From positions 1-11,189 of the forward strand of contig WJKY01000010.1 in NCBI GenBank assembly GCA_014728835.1: 11,189 nt of DNA, given 5' to 3'. The translations under genes were made by a program, and so were the position numbers. Origin of the DNA: Candidatus Woesearchaeota archaeon (GTDB taxonomy: Archaea > Nanobdellota > Nanobdellia > UBA10117 > WJKY01). Below are positions 1-6,435 of the stretch, piece by piece; the stretch's first letter is position 1; each line of letters starts with the position of its first letter. The notes under the pieces were generated by a model. That model searched no databases and had not been told where the DNA came from. It was given only the letters and a program-made list of their open reading frames with translations.

Positions 1-592
1 TTCCAATAATATTTGCAGCTTTAATTATACACGAATGAACTTCTTCTGAAGAATATAAAGTCAATTTATTCTTGTAAATCCCTTCTTTTTTAATATTTGA
101 GTCTGACATTACATTTCGTGCAATAGTCAATGCTATTAGATTTGCAACAGTTCCTCCACTGACCAATATACCTCCTGCTTTTTTAGAATAACCAATAATT
201 TTTTTAATCCAATCTATAACTAACAATTCGACAGCAGTTGAAATTGATGATCCAGATATCGATACATTTTGATTGATAGTACTAGCTATTCCATCTGATA
301 TTGAACCTATTGGATTTGATGATGGTAAAATCCAACCTAATAATTTTGGATTGCCGATTTTTACTGCATTATTAATAATTTTTTTTTGACACTCATCTAA
401 TAATTCAATAGGATCTTTTTCATAGAGTGGTAACTCTTCATCCATTATTTCTCTAAATTTTTTAAGATTCTCTTTAGGAAGGATAGGTAAATTATTAATA
501 TTTTTAATATAATCGATAATAATATCTATTGATCTATATCCTATTTCCTTTAATTTTTCATACTCAAAATCAAGAGTTTCTTTATCTTTCAT
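1..592 (-). CDS. Group II pyridoxal-phosphate decarboxylase, N-terminal part (aromatic amino acid decarboxylase-like)
   Basis: Partial gene: starts ATG at 592 and runs open for 197 codons off the window edge. It resembles the DDC/glutamate decarboxylase fold family, cytosolic PLP enzymes that remove the alpha-carboxyl group of aromatic or acidic amino acids. Seen: an N-terminal helical region of about 90 residues (YEKLKEIGYRSIDIIIDYI) as in full-length DDC-type enzymes and absent from the short archaeal MfnA type; GNPKLLGWILPSSNP, matching the substrate-loop region; the PLP phosphate-binding stretch SGGTVANLIAL near residue 145; and EEVHSCIIKAANIIG near 183, with the His that stacks on PLP. 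The catalytic Lys lies beyond the edge, so activity and substrate cannot be judged. No Shine-Dalgarno sequence is visible, but a TATA-like element lies about 30 bp upstream, so it is probably transcribed separately from the hydrogenase operon, perhaps with almost no leader. Confidence 0.88.
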   Translation of the reverse strand, partial: MKDKETLDFEYEKLKEIGYRSIDIIIDYIKNINNLPILPKENLKKFREIMDEELPLYEKDPIELLDECQKKIINNAVKIGNPKLLGWILPSSNPIGSISDGIASTINQNVSISGSSISTAVELLVIDWIKKIIGYSKKAGGILVSGGTVANLIALTIARNVMSDSNIKKEGIYKNKLTLYSSEEVHSCIIKAANIIG

Positions 593-598
593 TAACAT

Positions 599-855
599 TC
601 ATAATAAAAAACAAATGGATATATTTTTTGAAATCAAAAATTTTTTTTTGTTTGTAAACCATAGAAAGGTTGTCATTATATGTATTTCAACAGATCCTAA
701 AAAAAATCCTCAGGAGATCATATTTGCATGACTACCAAATTCTGGTGGGCAGGCAATTGTAATCTCAGGCTTTCCTTTTGATTTTATAATCCTTTTTTTT
801 CTTTTGTCCATTCTAGATTTGTATAATAATGATATTTTACAGGTTGGCCTTTCAT
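599..855 (-). pseudogene. Broken, truncated OsmC-family gene remnant
   Basis: An ATG at 853-855 overlaps the upstream protease stop as ATGA, the same coupling used elsewhere in this operon. The first 21 codons (MKGQPVKYHYYTNLEWTKEK...) look like an OsmC N-terminus. The frame then breaks at an A8 run (793-800) and continues one frame over as IIKSKGKPEITIACPPEFG, a clear OsmC signature. At 710-712 an in-frame TGA interrupts what should read SPEDFFLGS; a lost TC pair and one T lost from a T8 run (699-706) would explain it. The frame resumes as GSVEIHIMTTFLWFTNKKK and ends at TGA 599-601. The first redox Cys of OsmC (SVEIC) is His here, and the C-terminal half with the second Cys is missing. OsmC proteins reduce organic peroxides; this copy cannot. 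Homopolymer sequencing errors could explain the frameshifts but not the Cys-to-His change or the truncation. Confidence 0.72.
618..629 (-). promoter_or_regulatory. Candidate archaeal TATA box for the PLP decarboxylase
   Basis: On the minus strand this reads AAAAAATATATC, centred about 31 bp upstream of the decarboxylase ATG at 592. In archaea transcription starts roughly 25 bp downstream of the TATA box, which would put the start near 598 and give an almost leaderless message, consistent with the missing Shine-Dalgarno sequence. It lies inside the decayed OsmC remnant. The surroundings are so AT-rich that chance matches are easy. Confidence 0.35.
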
Positions 856-1322
856 TGTAAAACCTCAATAAGTTCTTTTATCAAATTTTCATATATCGCA
901 TCAACTTTTTCATATAATTCTTTTGATAAATTATTACCAAAATTTGTTTTAAAAGGTTTAATTCCAAAGAAGAGAAATTTCTTTGGTTTATTAAATAATT
1001 TTATAGAAAGTTCAATAACTTTTAATATGTTATCACTATGAGTAGAATTTGATACAGAGACTTTTTTATTATTTATCTCTTTAAATTCAAATAATCTAGA
1101 TTCTCCATTTGGTCCATTAAAATTAACTGCATCAATAAAAATAATTAGATTATATTTTGAAATAGTATGAATGAGATTCATACCTCCGGTTCCACCATCA
1201 ATAAAATCAATATTTGGTGGAAACTTATGTTTATCTTTTAATAATTTATGTATAAGAATTATTCCTATTCCATCATCCTGTCTAAGAGGATTTCCGATTC
1301 CAATTACTGCCTTTTTTTTCAT
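852..1322 (-). CDS. [NiFe] hydrogenase maturation protease for the group 3b enzyme
   Basis: 156 residues, HyaD/HybD/HycI endopeptidase family (peptidase M52). These cytosolic proteases check nickel insertion and then clip the C-terminal tail of the hydrogenase large subunit. Seen: the N-terminal signature GIGNPLRQDDGIG (residues 8-20), the putative Ni-sensing residues Asp17, Asp64 (in FIDAV) and His95 (STHSDN), and the late motif FFGIKPFKTNFGNNLS. Length is normal for the family. The ATG directly follows the TAA of the large subunit gene with no gap, so the large subunit at 1323-2627, with its 7-residue tail, is the obvious client. The gene ends TGA in an ATGA overlap with the OsmC remnant. 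A second protease of this family sits in the upstream operon, which argues that each serves one large subunit. Confidence 0.93.
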   Translation of the reverse strand: MKKKAVIGIGNPLRQDDGIGIILIHKLLKDKHKFPPNIDFIDGGTGGMNLIHTISKYNLIIFIDAVNFNGPNGESRLFEFKEINNKKVSVSNSTHSDNILKVIELSIKLFNKPKKFLFFGIKPFKTNFGNNLSKELYEKVDAIYENLIKELIEVLQ

Positions 1323-2627
1323 TTATACAAATTTTACATCAATATAGTGCGTACTACAGGAAATACAAGGATCATAGGCTCTTACAAGCATTTCAAGATT
1401 TAATTCTATCTCATTATCTGGCTTATTAATAATCTGAGGTACAAACTTTTCCATATCATTCTGAATATTTGCATGATTCTGATTGGTTGGGATTATACAG
1501 TTTGCTTTTGTACAAATGCCTTTATTATTGTATGTGTAGTCATGAACCAAAATTCCTCTTGGGACTTCTACAATTCCAACTCCATGTCCTGCTTTTGGAG
1601 ATACATTTACAGGTTTTTTTTGATTAATTCCATATTCAATTAATCTATCAATACATTTTATTGAATCCTCAATATTATGGACAAATTCAACAAGTTGAGC
1701 AACATTGTTCATGAAAGGATTATAACAAATTGGTCTGAGATTGAACATATCTGCCACATCTTGAGCTATCGGATGTAGTTGTTTGCTATTTAAGTTAAAT
1801 CTTGCTAGTGCACCAACCATGTATGAATCTCTTTTATGTTTTGCATGTTTGGCTGTAGAGAAAGGGACAACAAATTCATTCATATATGATCTGTAATCTT
1901 TATAATTAGATAGACGGCCAGTATCTGTTGATGCGACATCTCCATCATACAATGCATACTCCTCATCAGAAGTTAGTCCAATATATTCTGTTTCTCTTTC
2001 AAAATCAGGAAAATTTCCAGAGACATTCTTTACAACCTCTGCAACTTCTTTAGTAGTTTTTAAACCATCTTCTAAATTTTTCTTCAATTTTGATAATTCT
2101 ATCTCTGTAGGTGTTATTGAAAAACCACCGACGACTAGTCTTATAGGATGTGTAGTTCTACCACAAATTAAATCTGACATTTCGTTAGAAAGTCTATGAA
2201 GTTTGACTATCTTAAGTAAAGCATTTTGATTTTTACTTCCAACCAGAGGAAAGACACTTCCAATTCCAAATAAATCTGGAGCTACTAAATATCCAACATG
2301 AAGTATATGACTTTGCATGTTTTCAGCATTTATTGCAAGTCTTCTTAATATACCAGTTTGTTCAGTTATCTGAATATCGAGTGCATCTTCAGTTGCTTTA
2401 AGGCTTGCAAGTGAATGACCTATCGAACAAATTCCACAAATCCTTGAAGTAATTGTCCGAAGTTCGTTAAATTTTCTACCTCTTACCATGGCCTCAAAGA
2501 ATCTAGGAGCTTCTGAAATTTGCCATTGTAACTTTTCAATTTTTCCTTTTTTAACATTTAAAACAATATTGCCATGTCCTTCGACTCTAGTTACATGTTC
2601 AACATCAATATTTATATCCTTGCTCAT
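1323..2627 (-). CDS. hydA: Group 3b [NiFe] hydrogenase (sulfhydrogenase) large subunit, alpha
   Basis: 434 residues. Holds the NiFe(CN)2CO active site that makes or splits H2 in the cytosol; the related Pyrococcus enzyme can also reduce sulfur to sulfide. Seen: TRVEGHG (residues 13-19) with the conserved proton-path Glu16; the L1 ligand motif RICGICSIGH (62-71; Cys64, Cys67); and the L2 motif DPCISCSTH (419-427; Cys421, Cys424, His427). Only 7 residues (YIDVKFV) follow His427. Such a short cleavable tail fits group 3b enzymes and differs from the 27-residue tail of the other large subunit here. The ligands are all Cys, with no selenocysteine. The start overlaps the delta gene by 4 bp and has a strong GGGAGG 7 bp upstream. 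The order beta-gamma, delta, alpha matches the Pyrococcus sulfhydrogenase operon. Group 3b rather than F420-reducing, because the partner gene is a HydB/HydG-type NAD(P) module. Confidence 0.93.
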   Translation of the reverse strand: MSKDINIDVEHVTRVEGHGNIVLNVKKGKIEKLQWQISEAPRFFEAMVRGRKFNELRTITSRICGICSIGHSLASLKATEDALDIQITEQTGILRRLAINAENMQSHILHVGYLVAPDLFGIGSVFPLVGSKNQNALLKIVKLHRLSNEMSDLICGRTTHPIRLVVGGFSITPTEIELSKLKKNLEDGLKTTKEVAEVVKNVSGNFPDFERETEYIGLTSDEEYALYDGDVASTDTGRLSNYKDYRSYMNEFVVPFSTAKHAKHKRDSYMVGALARFNLNSKQLHPIAQDVADMFNLRPICYNPFMNNVAQLVEFVHNIEDSIKCIDRLIEYGINQKKPVNVSPKAGHGVGIVEVPRGILVHDYTYNNKGICTKANCIIPTNQNHANIQNDMEKFVPQIINKPDNEIELNLEMLVRAYDPCISCSTHYIDVKFV

Positions 2628-3373
2628 TTATTGGCCTCCCTTGAGTAATTATATAGTTTACTTTTACTTTTAAGTTCTTCATAGGTTAAATCGTATCTTT
2701 TAAGAATGTCCATTACACATTCAACTTCTGGTTTTGAAATAATTCCTCTGCAGCCATCACAAGCACTTCTATGAGTCGGACAAATAGCCCCACATCCTGC
2801 TCCAGTTATGGGGCCTAAACAAAATTCACCTTTTTCAAACATACATATATTTTCATTTTTTTTGCATTCAACACAAACTGGATAATTTGGAATTATTGGT
2901 TCTTTTCCCAATGCTAGTGAAGTTACGACATGTTTGAATTCATCTCTATTTATAGGGCAACCATGTATGTAATAATCAACCTTAACTACTTCATCTATTG
3001 CTTTTGTTTGAAATGCATCAAAATATCTATTATCTTTTATATCTGCATCACCATATACTTCTTTTTTCACTTCATCTGCAGGCCATTGATTTCTGATCTT
3101 ATTTATTCCTCCAATAGTTGCACATGCACCCAATGCAACCAGAATTTTTGCATTTTCTCTAATATTGCGAAGTCTTGTAACATCCATTGGGCGCATGATT
3201 GATCCTTCTATAAATGCAATTTCATAATTATCAGAATGCTCTTTCATTACCTCCCGAAATGAAACAACATCAACAATGCTTATCAAATCTAAAATCTCTT
3301 CTTCTAAATTTGCAATTTGAAGTTGGCATCCTTCACAAGAAGAAAAATCAAAAAATGCTACCTTTGGTTTCAT
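2624..3373 (-). CDS. hydD: Group 3b [NiFe] hydrogenase (sulfhydrogenase) small subunit, delta
   Basis: 249 residues. Carries the iron-sulfur chain that takes electrons between the NiFe site and the HydB/HydG module. Twelve cysteines fall where three [4Fe-4S] clusters are expected: a proximal set Cys13, Cys16 (SSCEGCQ), Cys84 (ALGACATIGG) and Cys139 (IHGCPI), and two further clusters from Cys167, 170, 177, 185, 194, 198, 205 and 208 (including CLGPITGAGCGAICP and ACDGCRG). There is no twin-arginine signal, so the enzyme is cytosolic. The start ATG at 3373 overlaps the upstream TGA as ATGA and has AGAGGCG just upstream; the stop overlaps the large subunit start in the same way. The length is close to other group 3b small subunits. 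Confidence 0.93.
   Translation of the reverse strand: MKPKVAFFDFSSCEGCQLQIANLEEEILDLISIVDVVSFREVMKEHSDNYEIAFIEGSIMRPMDVTRLRNIRENAKILVALGACATIGGINKIRNQWPADEVKKEVYGDADIKDNRYFDAFQTKAIDEVVKVDYYIHGCPINRDEFKHVVTSLALGKEPIIPNYPVCVECKKNENICMFEKGEFCLGPITGAGCGAICPTHRSACDGCRGIISKPEVECVMDILKRYDLTYEELKSKSKLYNYSREANK
2635..2640 (-). promoter_or_regulatory. Strong Shine-Dalgarno for the group 3b large subunit
   Basis: Minus strand reads GGGAGG, 7 bp before the ATG at 2627, inside the last codons of the delta gene. With the 4-bp ATGA overlap this supports the chosen start and translational coupling of the delta and alpha subunits. Confidence 0.7.
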
Positions 3374-5310
3374 TCTAACGCCTCTGGAAGTTTTTTAACT
3401 TTATCATATCTAAAAACTGGGCCCTCCTTACATACATATACTCCATTGATTTGACAATGGCCGCATTTACCCACACCACATTTCATATGTCTTTCTAGTG
3501 ACACATAGATGTTTTTATCAGGAATTTTCATATCTTTTAATGATTTTATTGCAAATTTATACATGATTGGTGGGCCGCAAACTACTGAAATAGTATCTTT
3601 TGATTTGGAGTTATCATAATCTATTTTCGGAAAAAGGGTTGTAATAAGTCCTACTTCACCTTCCCAGCATTCACCTTTAGGGCATTTATCAACAGTCATT
3701 TTGCATTCGTAATCTGATGTTTTTTTAAGTTCTTCAAACTCATCTAAAAACATAGCCTCGCAAGGTTCTTTACATCCATATAGTATTTTAAGTTCTTTGA
3801 ATTTCTTTCTATTTTTCTTATCTGTTACATATAGATAAAGAGATCTCAGTGGTGCCACTCCTAATCCTGCACATACAAATATAATATTTTTATTCTCTAG
3901 TTTTTTAATATCAAACCCATTTCCAAATGGACCGCGTATACCTATTTTATCGCCAGGCTTTAATGAAACAAGTTTTGATGTAACATTTCCAACTTTTCTT
4001 ACAACTAACTGAAATGTTGGATCCTTTTTTGGAGGTGAAGATATCGAAATAGGGGCTTCACCAATCCCAAGAACAGATACCTCTACAAACTGGCCAGGCG
4101 AATGACCAAGGCTTTTATTATCATCAAGTTTGATTTCTATTAAGGTTTCTCTATCGGTTAGTTTATTAATATTTTTAATTGTAGCGCTTCTTGGAATATG
4201 AATTGTTCCTTTATCTGGAACTTTTGTTTGTTGTTTGATAAAATATTTATCAGTTTCTGCAGATTTATCAAATGATGAAAGTGTATTCATTACTTCGCAA
4301 GGATCTGCAATATTTGGTAGGCATGCAATAGCACATCTTCCACATCCAACACATGCAACAAAACCATATCTTTCAGGTAGATAATTTCCTTTACGATAAA
4401 ACCTATGCCGATATCTTTCTTTTTTATCATCTCTAAATATCTCTCCACTTCCAACTTTGGTAAAATCCTTTAATAGACAACCATCCCAGGTTCGTATTCT
4501 ACCTCCTTCTTTGAGATTTAATGATACATCATCTAAAATATTATAACAATAACAAGTAGGGCATACCATTGTACAAGAACTACAACTCATACATTTATCT
4601 GATTTTTCTTCCCATAATGTATTATTATAATTTGCTACAAGGTATTTTGACCATTCTTCTTTATCAATATCAACTTTTTTGTCATATTGAGAAGCTATTT
4701 GATTTCTTATTTTATCAATTTTTTTAAGTTCTGATTTTTTTGCATCTCGAAAATGACCATATTTTTCCAATAGATCATTTCCCTGTTTTGATCCAATGGT
4801 AACAGCATATTTATTGCCCAAATTAGTAAGTAGTATATCAAATCCTGAATAGGTAGTATGTGTTTTCATACTTTCAGCAAAAGAATGTTTTGAAACATTC
4901 TGTATATCTGAACCAATTATTATTGTATTTTCTCGTCTTTTTTTATAAAAATCATCCTTTTGAGAATCTAGGTAATATTTATCCATTTGTTGTATTGCAA
5001 TTATATCATAGGGGTGAATTCCAATGATTATTCTTTTTTTACTTTTTTTACTTTTTTTAATATCAAAAGATTTCGTTATATTAAAATCCATTAATTTCTC
5101 AGATGGAGGTAAAAAATATTTCTTTGGTGGGAGAATAGTAACATCATAATCAAGTCGAAGTTCCTTAGCATTATCTAGATGATCGAAAACGAATCGTTCA
5201 CCTTTTGCTTTTACGCCCATAACATTATACGTTTTATTATCTATTAATTTGTTTACAAATTCATCTAAATCTTTCTCCGAAATTAATTTAACATTCGTAT
5301 CATCTACCAT
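3370..5310 (-). CDS. Fused sulfhydrogenase beta-gamma subunit: HydB-type iron-sulfur domain plus HydG-type FAD/NAD(P) reductase
   Basis: 646 residues, about the sum of separate Pyrococcus beta (about 370) and gamma (about 290) subunits. Residues 1-340 are HydB-like: HPYDIIAIQQMD (99-110), then two [4Fe-4S] ferredoxin motifs, Cys240/243/246/250 (CMSCSSCTMVCP) followed by CYCYNI, and Cys320/323/326/330 (CVGCGRCAIACLPNIADP). Residues from about 365 are HydG-like, of the ferredoxin-NADP reductase fold: flavin-binding region HSPGQFVEV and PISISS (403-425), IRGPFGNGF (458-466), nucleotide-binding CAGLGVAPLRS (480-490), VCGPPIMYKF (577-586), and a C-terminal [2Fe-2S] set Cys611/616/619/627 (CGVGKCGHC...C). 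It would pass electrons between NAD(P)H and the delta subunit. The reading frame is continuous across the junction (about 340-365), so this is a genuine single gene. A lysine-serine run (KKSKKSKKR, 86-93) is low-complexity. First gene of its operon; GGGGG lies 6 bp upstream of the ATG as a weak ribosome site. Confidence 0.92.
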   Translation of the reverse strand: MVDDTNVKLISEKDLDEFVNKLIDNKTYNVMGVKAKGERFVFDHLDNAKELRLDYDVTILPPKKYFLPPSEKLMDFNITKSFDIKKSKKSKKRIIIGIHPYDIIAIQQMDKYYLDSQKDDFYKKRRENTIIIGSDIQNVSKHSFAESMKTHTTYSGFDILLTNLGNKYAVTIGSKQGNDLLEKYGHFRDAKKSELKKIDKIRNQIASQYDKKVDIDKEEWSKYLVANYNNTLWEEKSDKCMSCSSCTMVCPTCYCYNILDDVSLNLKEGGRIRTWDGCLLKDFTKVGSGEIFRDDKKERYRHRFYRKGNYLPERYGFVACVGCGRCAIACLPNIADPCEVMNTLSSFDKSAETDKYFIKQQTKVPDKGTIHIPRSATIKNINKLTDRETLIEIKLDDNKSLGHSPGQFVEVSVLGIGEAPISISSPPKKDPTFQLVVRKVGNVTSKLVSLKPGDKIGIRGPFGNGFDIKKLENKNIIFVCAGLGVAPLRSLYLYVTDKKNRKKFKELKILYGCKEPCEAMFLDEFEELKKTSDYECKMTVDKCPKGECWEGEVGLITTLFPKIDYDNSKSKDTISVVCGPPIMYKFAIKSLKDMKIPDKNIYVSLERHMKCGVGKCGHCQINGVYVCKEGPVFRYDKVKKLPEALE

Positions 5311-5322
5311 TAAGAACCCCCA

Positions 5323-5337
5323 ATTAACCTCGTTAAT
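5323..5337. repeat. Inverted repeat in the 5' leader of the HydBG-type gene
   Basis: ATTAAC-CTC-GTTAAT: perfect 6-bp arms with a 3-base loop, ending 13 bp upstream of the ATG and just ahead of the GGGGG ribosome site. It could be an operator half-site pair or a weak RNA hairpin; the arms are mostly A/T. Confidence 0.3.
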
Positions 5338-5355
5338 ATCTTATTTAACTTTTTT

Positions 5356-5366
5356 TACGGACCGTA
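5356..5366. repeat. Short perfect inverted repeat, candidate operator
   Basis: TACGG-A-CCGTA: two 5-bp arms around a single base, GC-rich in an AT-rich spacer. It sits between the TATA-like element (5375-5382) and the expected transcription start, a common site for archaeal repressors. Small enough to arise by chance. Confidence 0.35.
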
Positions 5367-5430
5367 TCTAATAACCATATAAGAGCTTTTTTGATTTAAA
5401 ATGATCAACAGAAACTAATTATTTAACAAC

Positions 5431-6435
5431 CTAATCTCTATCTATTGAACCTAATTGATTTACCATTTGGGCAAAATCTTCTATTGATTTCCTTAATTTT
5501 ACTGATTCGTTACTTGAAAACCATTCAAGTCTAACTCTCTCCGGATCAACATTCATTTCTTTTAAGAAGTTTTGAAGTAGAAGAAGTCTTCTTCTTGCTT
5601 TATAGTTGCCATTATGATCGCATTCATCTGGTGGGCATCCTGCAATCATAACTCCCCATGCACCTTCTTCAAATGCATCAAGAATTAATTCAGGAGTTAC
5701 TCTTCCAGAACACATAGTAACAATTAAGCCGTAAGGCATCTTTACAACAGTGGTGGTATCACTTAATTGCATACCTGGAAATAAAGCCCAATTACAGCAA
5801 AAAATAATTACTTTTTTATTAACATCTTCTTTTAAGATATCTTGAACTTTTTTATGCATTTCAGGTAGAGTGATTTCAAATCCTTCTTTTTGACTAATCG
5901 AACCAGAAGGACAAGCTGCAACACATAAACCACATCCCTTACATTCTACTTTATCAACTTTAATTTTTTGATTATTTTCTGTTCCATCAAGTGATAACGC
6001 ATCATACTTACAAACAGATAAACAGATACCACAAACACTACATAGATCCTCATCAATCTTTACAATAGTTCCATCAACATCAAAACCTGCATCTAACAAA
6101 TCTGCTCTTGCATCAGTTAAAATTTCAGTTACTGGCACACCAGCAGAACAATTATCGCTGCATTTCAGGCAATAAAAGCATTGAAATATTTTTTCTGCAA
6201 TTTCTTTACTTGGTTTAATATCTCCTGTGATCATACCATATATAAGTAATAGTTTTCCTCGAGGCGTATCAGATTCCCAGTTAAATGATTTAAAAAGAGG
6301 GCATAATTCATAACAATATCCGCATCTTATGCATTTATTTAGTTCGTTTTCCCATTTATTTGTCCTTTTAAATATTATATTAGTATTATATGATTTTATG
6401 TCTGATTTTTTATTAAAAATTGATTTTACACTCAT
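5431..6435 (-). CDS. Three-part iron-sulfur electron carrier: GlcF-like N-terminus + 2[4Fe-4S] ferredoxin + MvhD-like domain
   Basis: 334 residues, a composite protein. Residues 30-110 look like the N-terminal iron-sulfur part of GlcF/LutA: CIRCGYCYELCP (Cys35/38/41/45), the family word ESDTPRGK, and CFYCLKCSDNCSAGVP (Cys86/89/92/96). The CCG domains that normally follow in GlcF or HdrB are absent. Residues 128-180 are a two-cluster ferredoxin: CSVCGICLSVCK (132/135/138/142) and CKGCGLCVAACP (165/168/171/175). Residues 205-334 are an MvhD-like domain: FCCNWALF, MCSGRV (Cys242), AGCPPDECDHNGNYKARRR (Cys267, Cys272). Compared with the stand-alone MvhD (CNWC), the second Cys is Ala217. It could carry up to four [4Fe-4S] clusters and perhaps one [2Fe-2S], linking the flavoprotein encoded just upstream to the Mvh-type hydrogenase. 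ATG at 6435 overlaps the flavoprotein stop by 4 bp; GGGTGG upstream. Not HdrA: no flavin-binding GxGxxG region. Confidence 0.88.
   Translation of the reverse strand: MSVKSIFNKKSDIKSYNTNIIFKRTNKWENELNKCIRCGYCYELCPLFKSFNWESDTPRGKLLLIYGMITGDIKPSKEIAEKIFQCFYCLKCSDNCSAGVPVTEILTDARADLLDAGFDVDGTIVKIDEDLCSVCGICLSVCKYDALSLDGTENNQKIKVDKVECKGCGLCVAACPSGSISQKEGFEITLPEMHKKVQDILKEDVNKKVIIFCCNWALFPGMQLSDTTTVVKMPYGLIVTMCSGRVTPELILDAFEEGAWGVMIAGCPPDECDHNGNYKARRRLLLLQNFLKEMNVDPERVRLEWFSSNESVKLRKSIEDFAQMVNQLGSIDRD

Larger units (their letters stand above)
5311..5430 (-). promoter_or_regulatory. Intergenic promoter region of the group 3b operon
   Basis: The only sizeable gap between the two hydrogenase gene sets. 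On the minus strand two TATA-like words occur: TTTAAATC (5393-5400) and TTATATGG (5375-5382). The second would give a transcription start near 5350 and a leader of about 40 nt. Two inverted repeats lie between it and the ATG at 5310, listed separately. No convincing terminator hairpin for the upstream operon is visible; archaeal termination needs only T-rich stretches, and a short TTTT follows the stop here. Read-through from the upstream operon cannot be excluded. Confidence 0.4.

Noticed and set aside
710..712. In-frame TGA in the OsmC remnant read as selenocysteine
   Set aside because: It falls where the family has Pro-Glu-Asp, not at a redox Cys, the redox Cys position downstream is His, and nearby indels explain the stop better.
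829..1041. Plus-strand open frame over the group 3b protease
   Set aside because: It lies opposite a clear maturation protease, its translation has no recognisable motif, and it looks like an antisense shadow in AT-rich DNA.
1323..2627. Group 3b large subunit as an F420-reducing (Frh) or group 3d bidirectional hydrogenase
   Set aside because: No FrhB-like or NuoF/HoxF-like gene is present; the neighbour is a HydB/HydG-type protein and the gene order is that of sulfhydrogenase.
5038..5060. Poly-T tracts (plus strand) as a terminator
   Set aside because: They encode a lysine-serine run (KKSKKSKKR) inside the HydB-like domain of an intact gene.
5431..6435. Composite protein as HdrA or HdrC
   Set aside because: HdrA would need a large FAD-binding domain with a GxGxxG motif, which is absent. 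The N-terminal iron-sulfur part has the ESDTPRGK word of GlcF/LutA rather than HdrC features.
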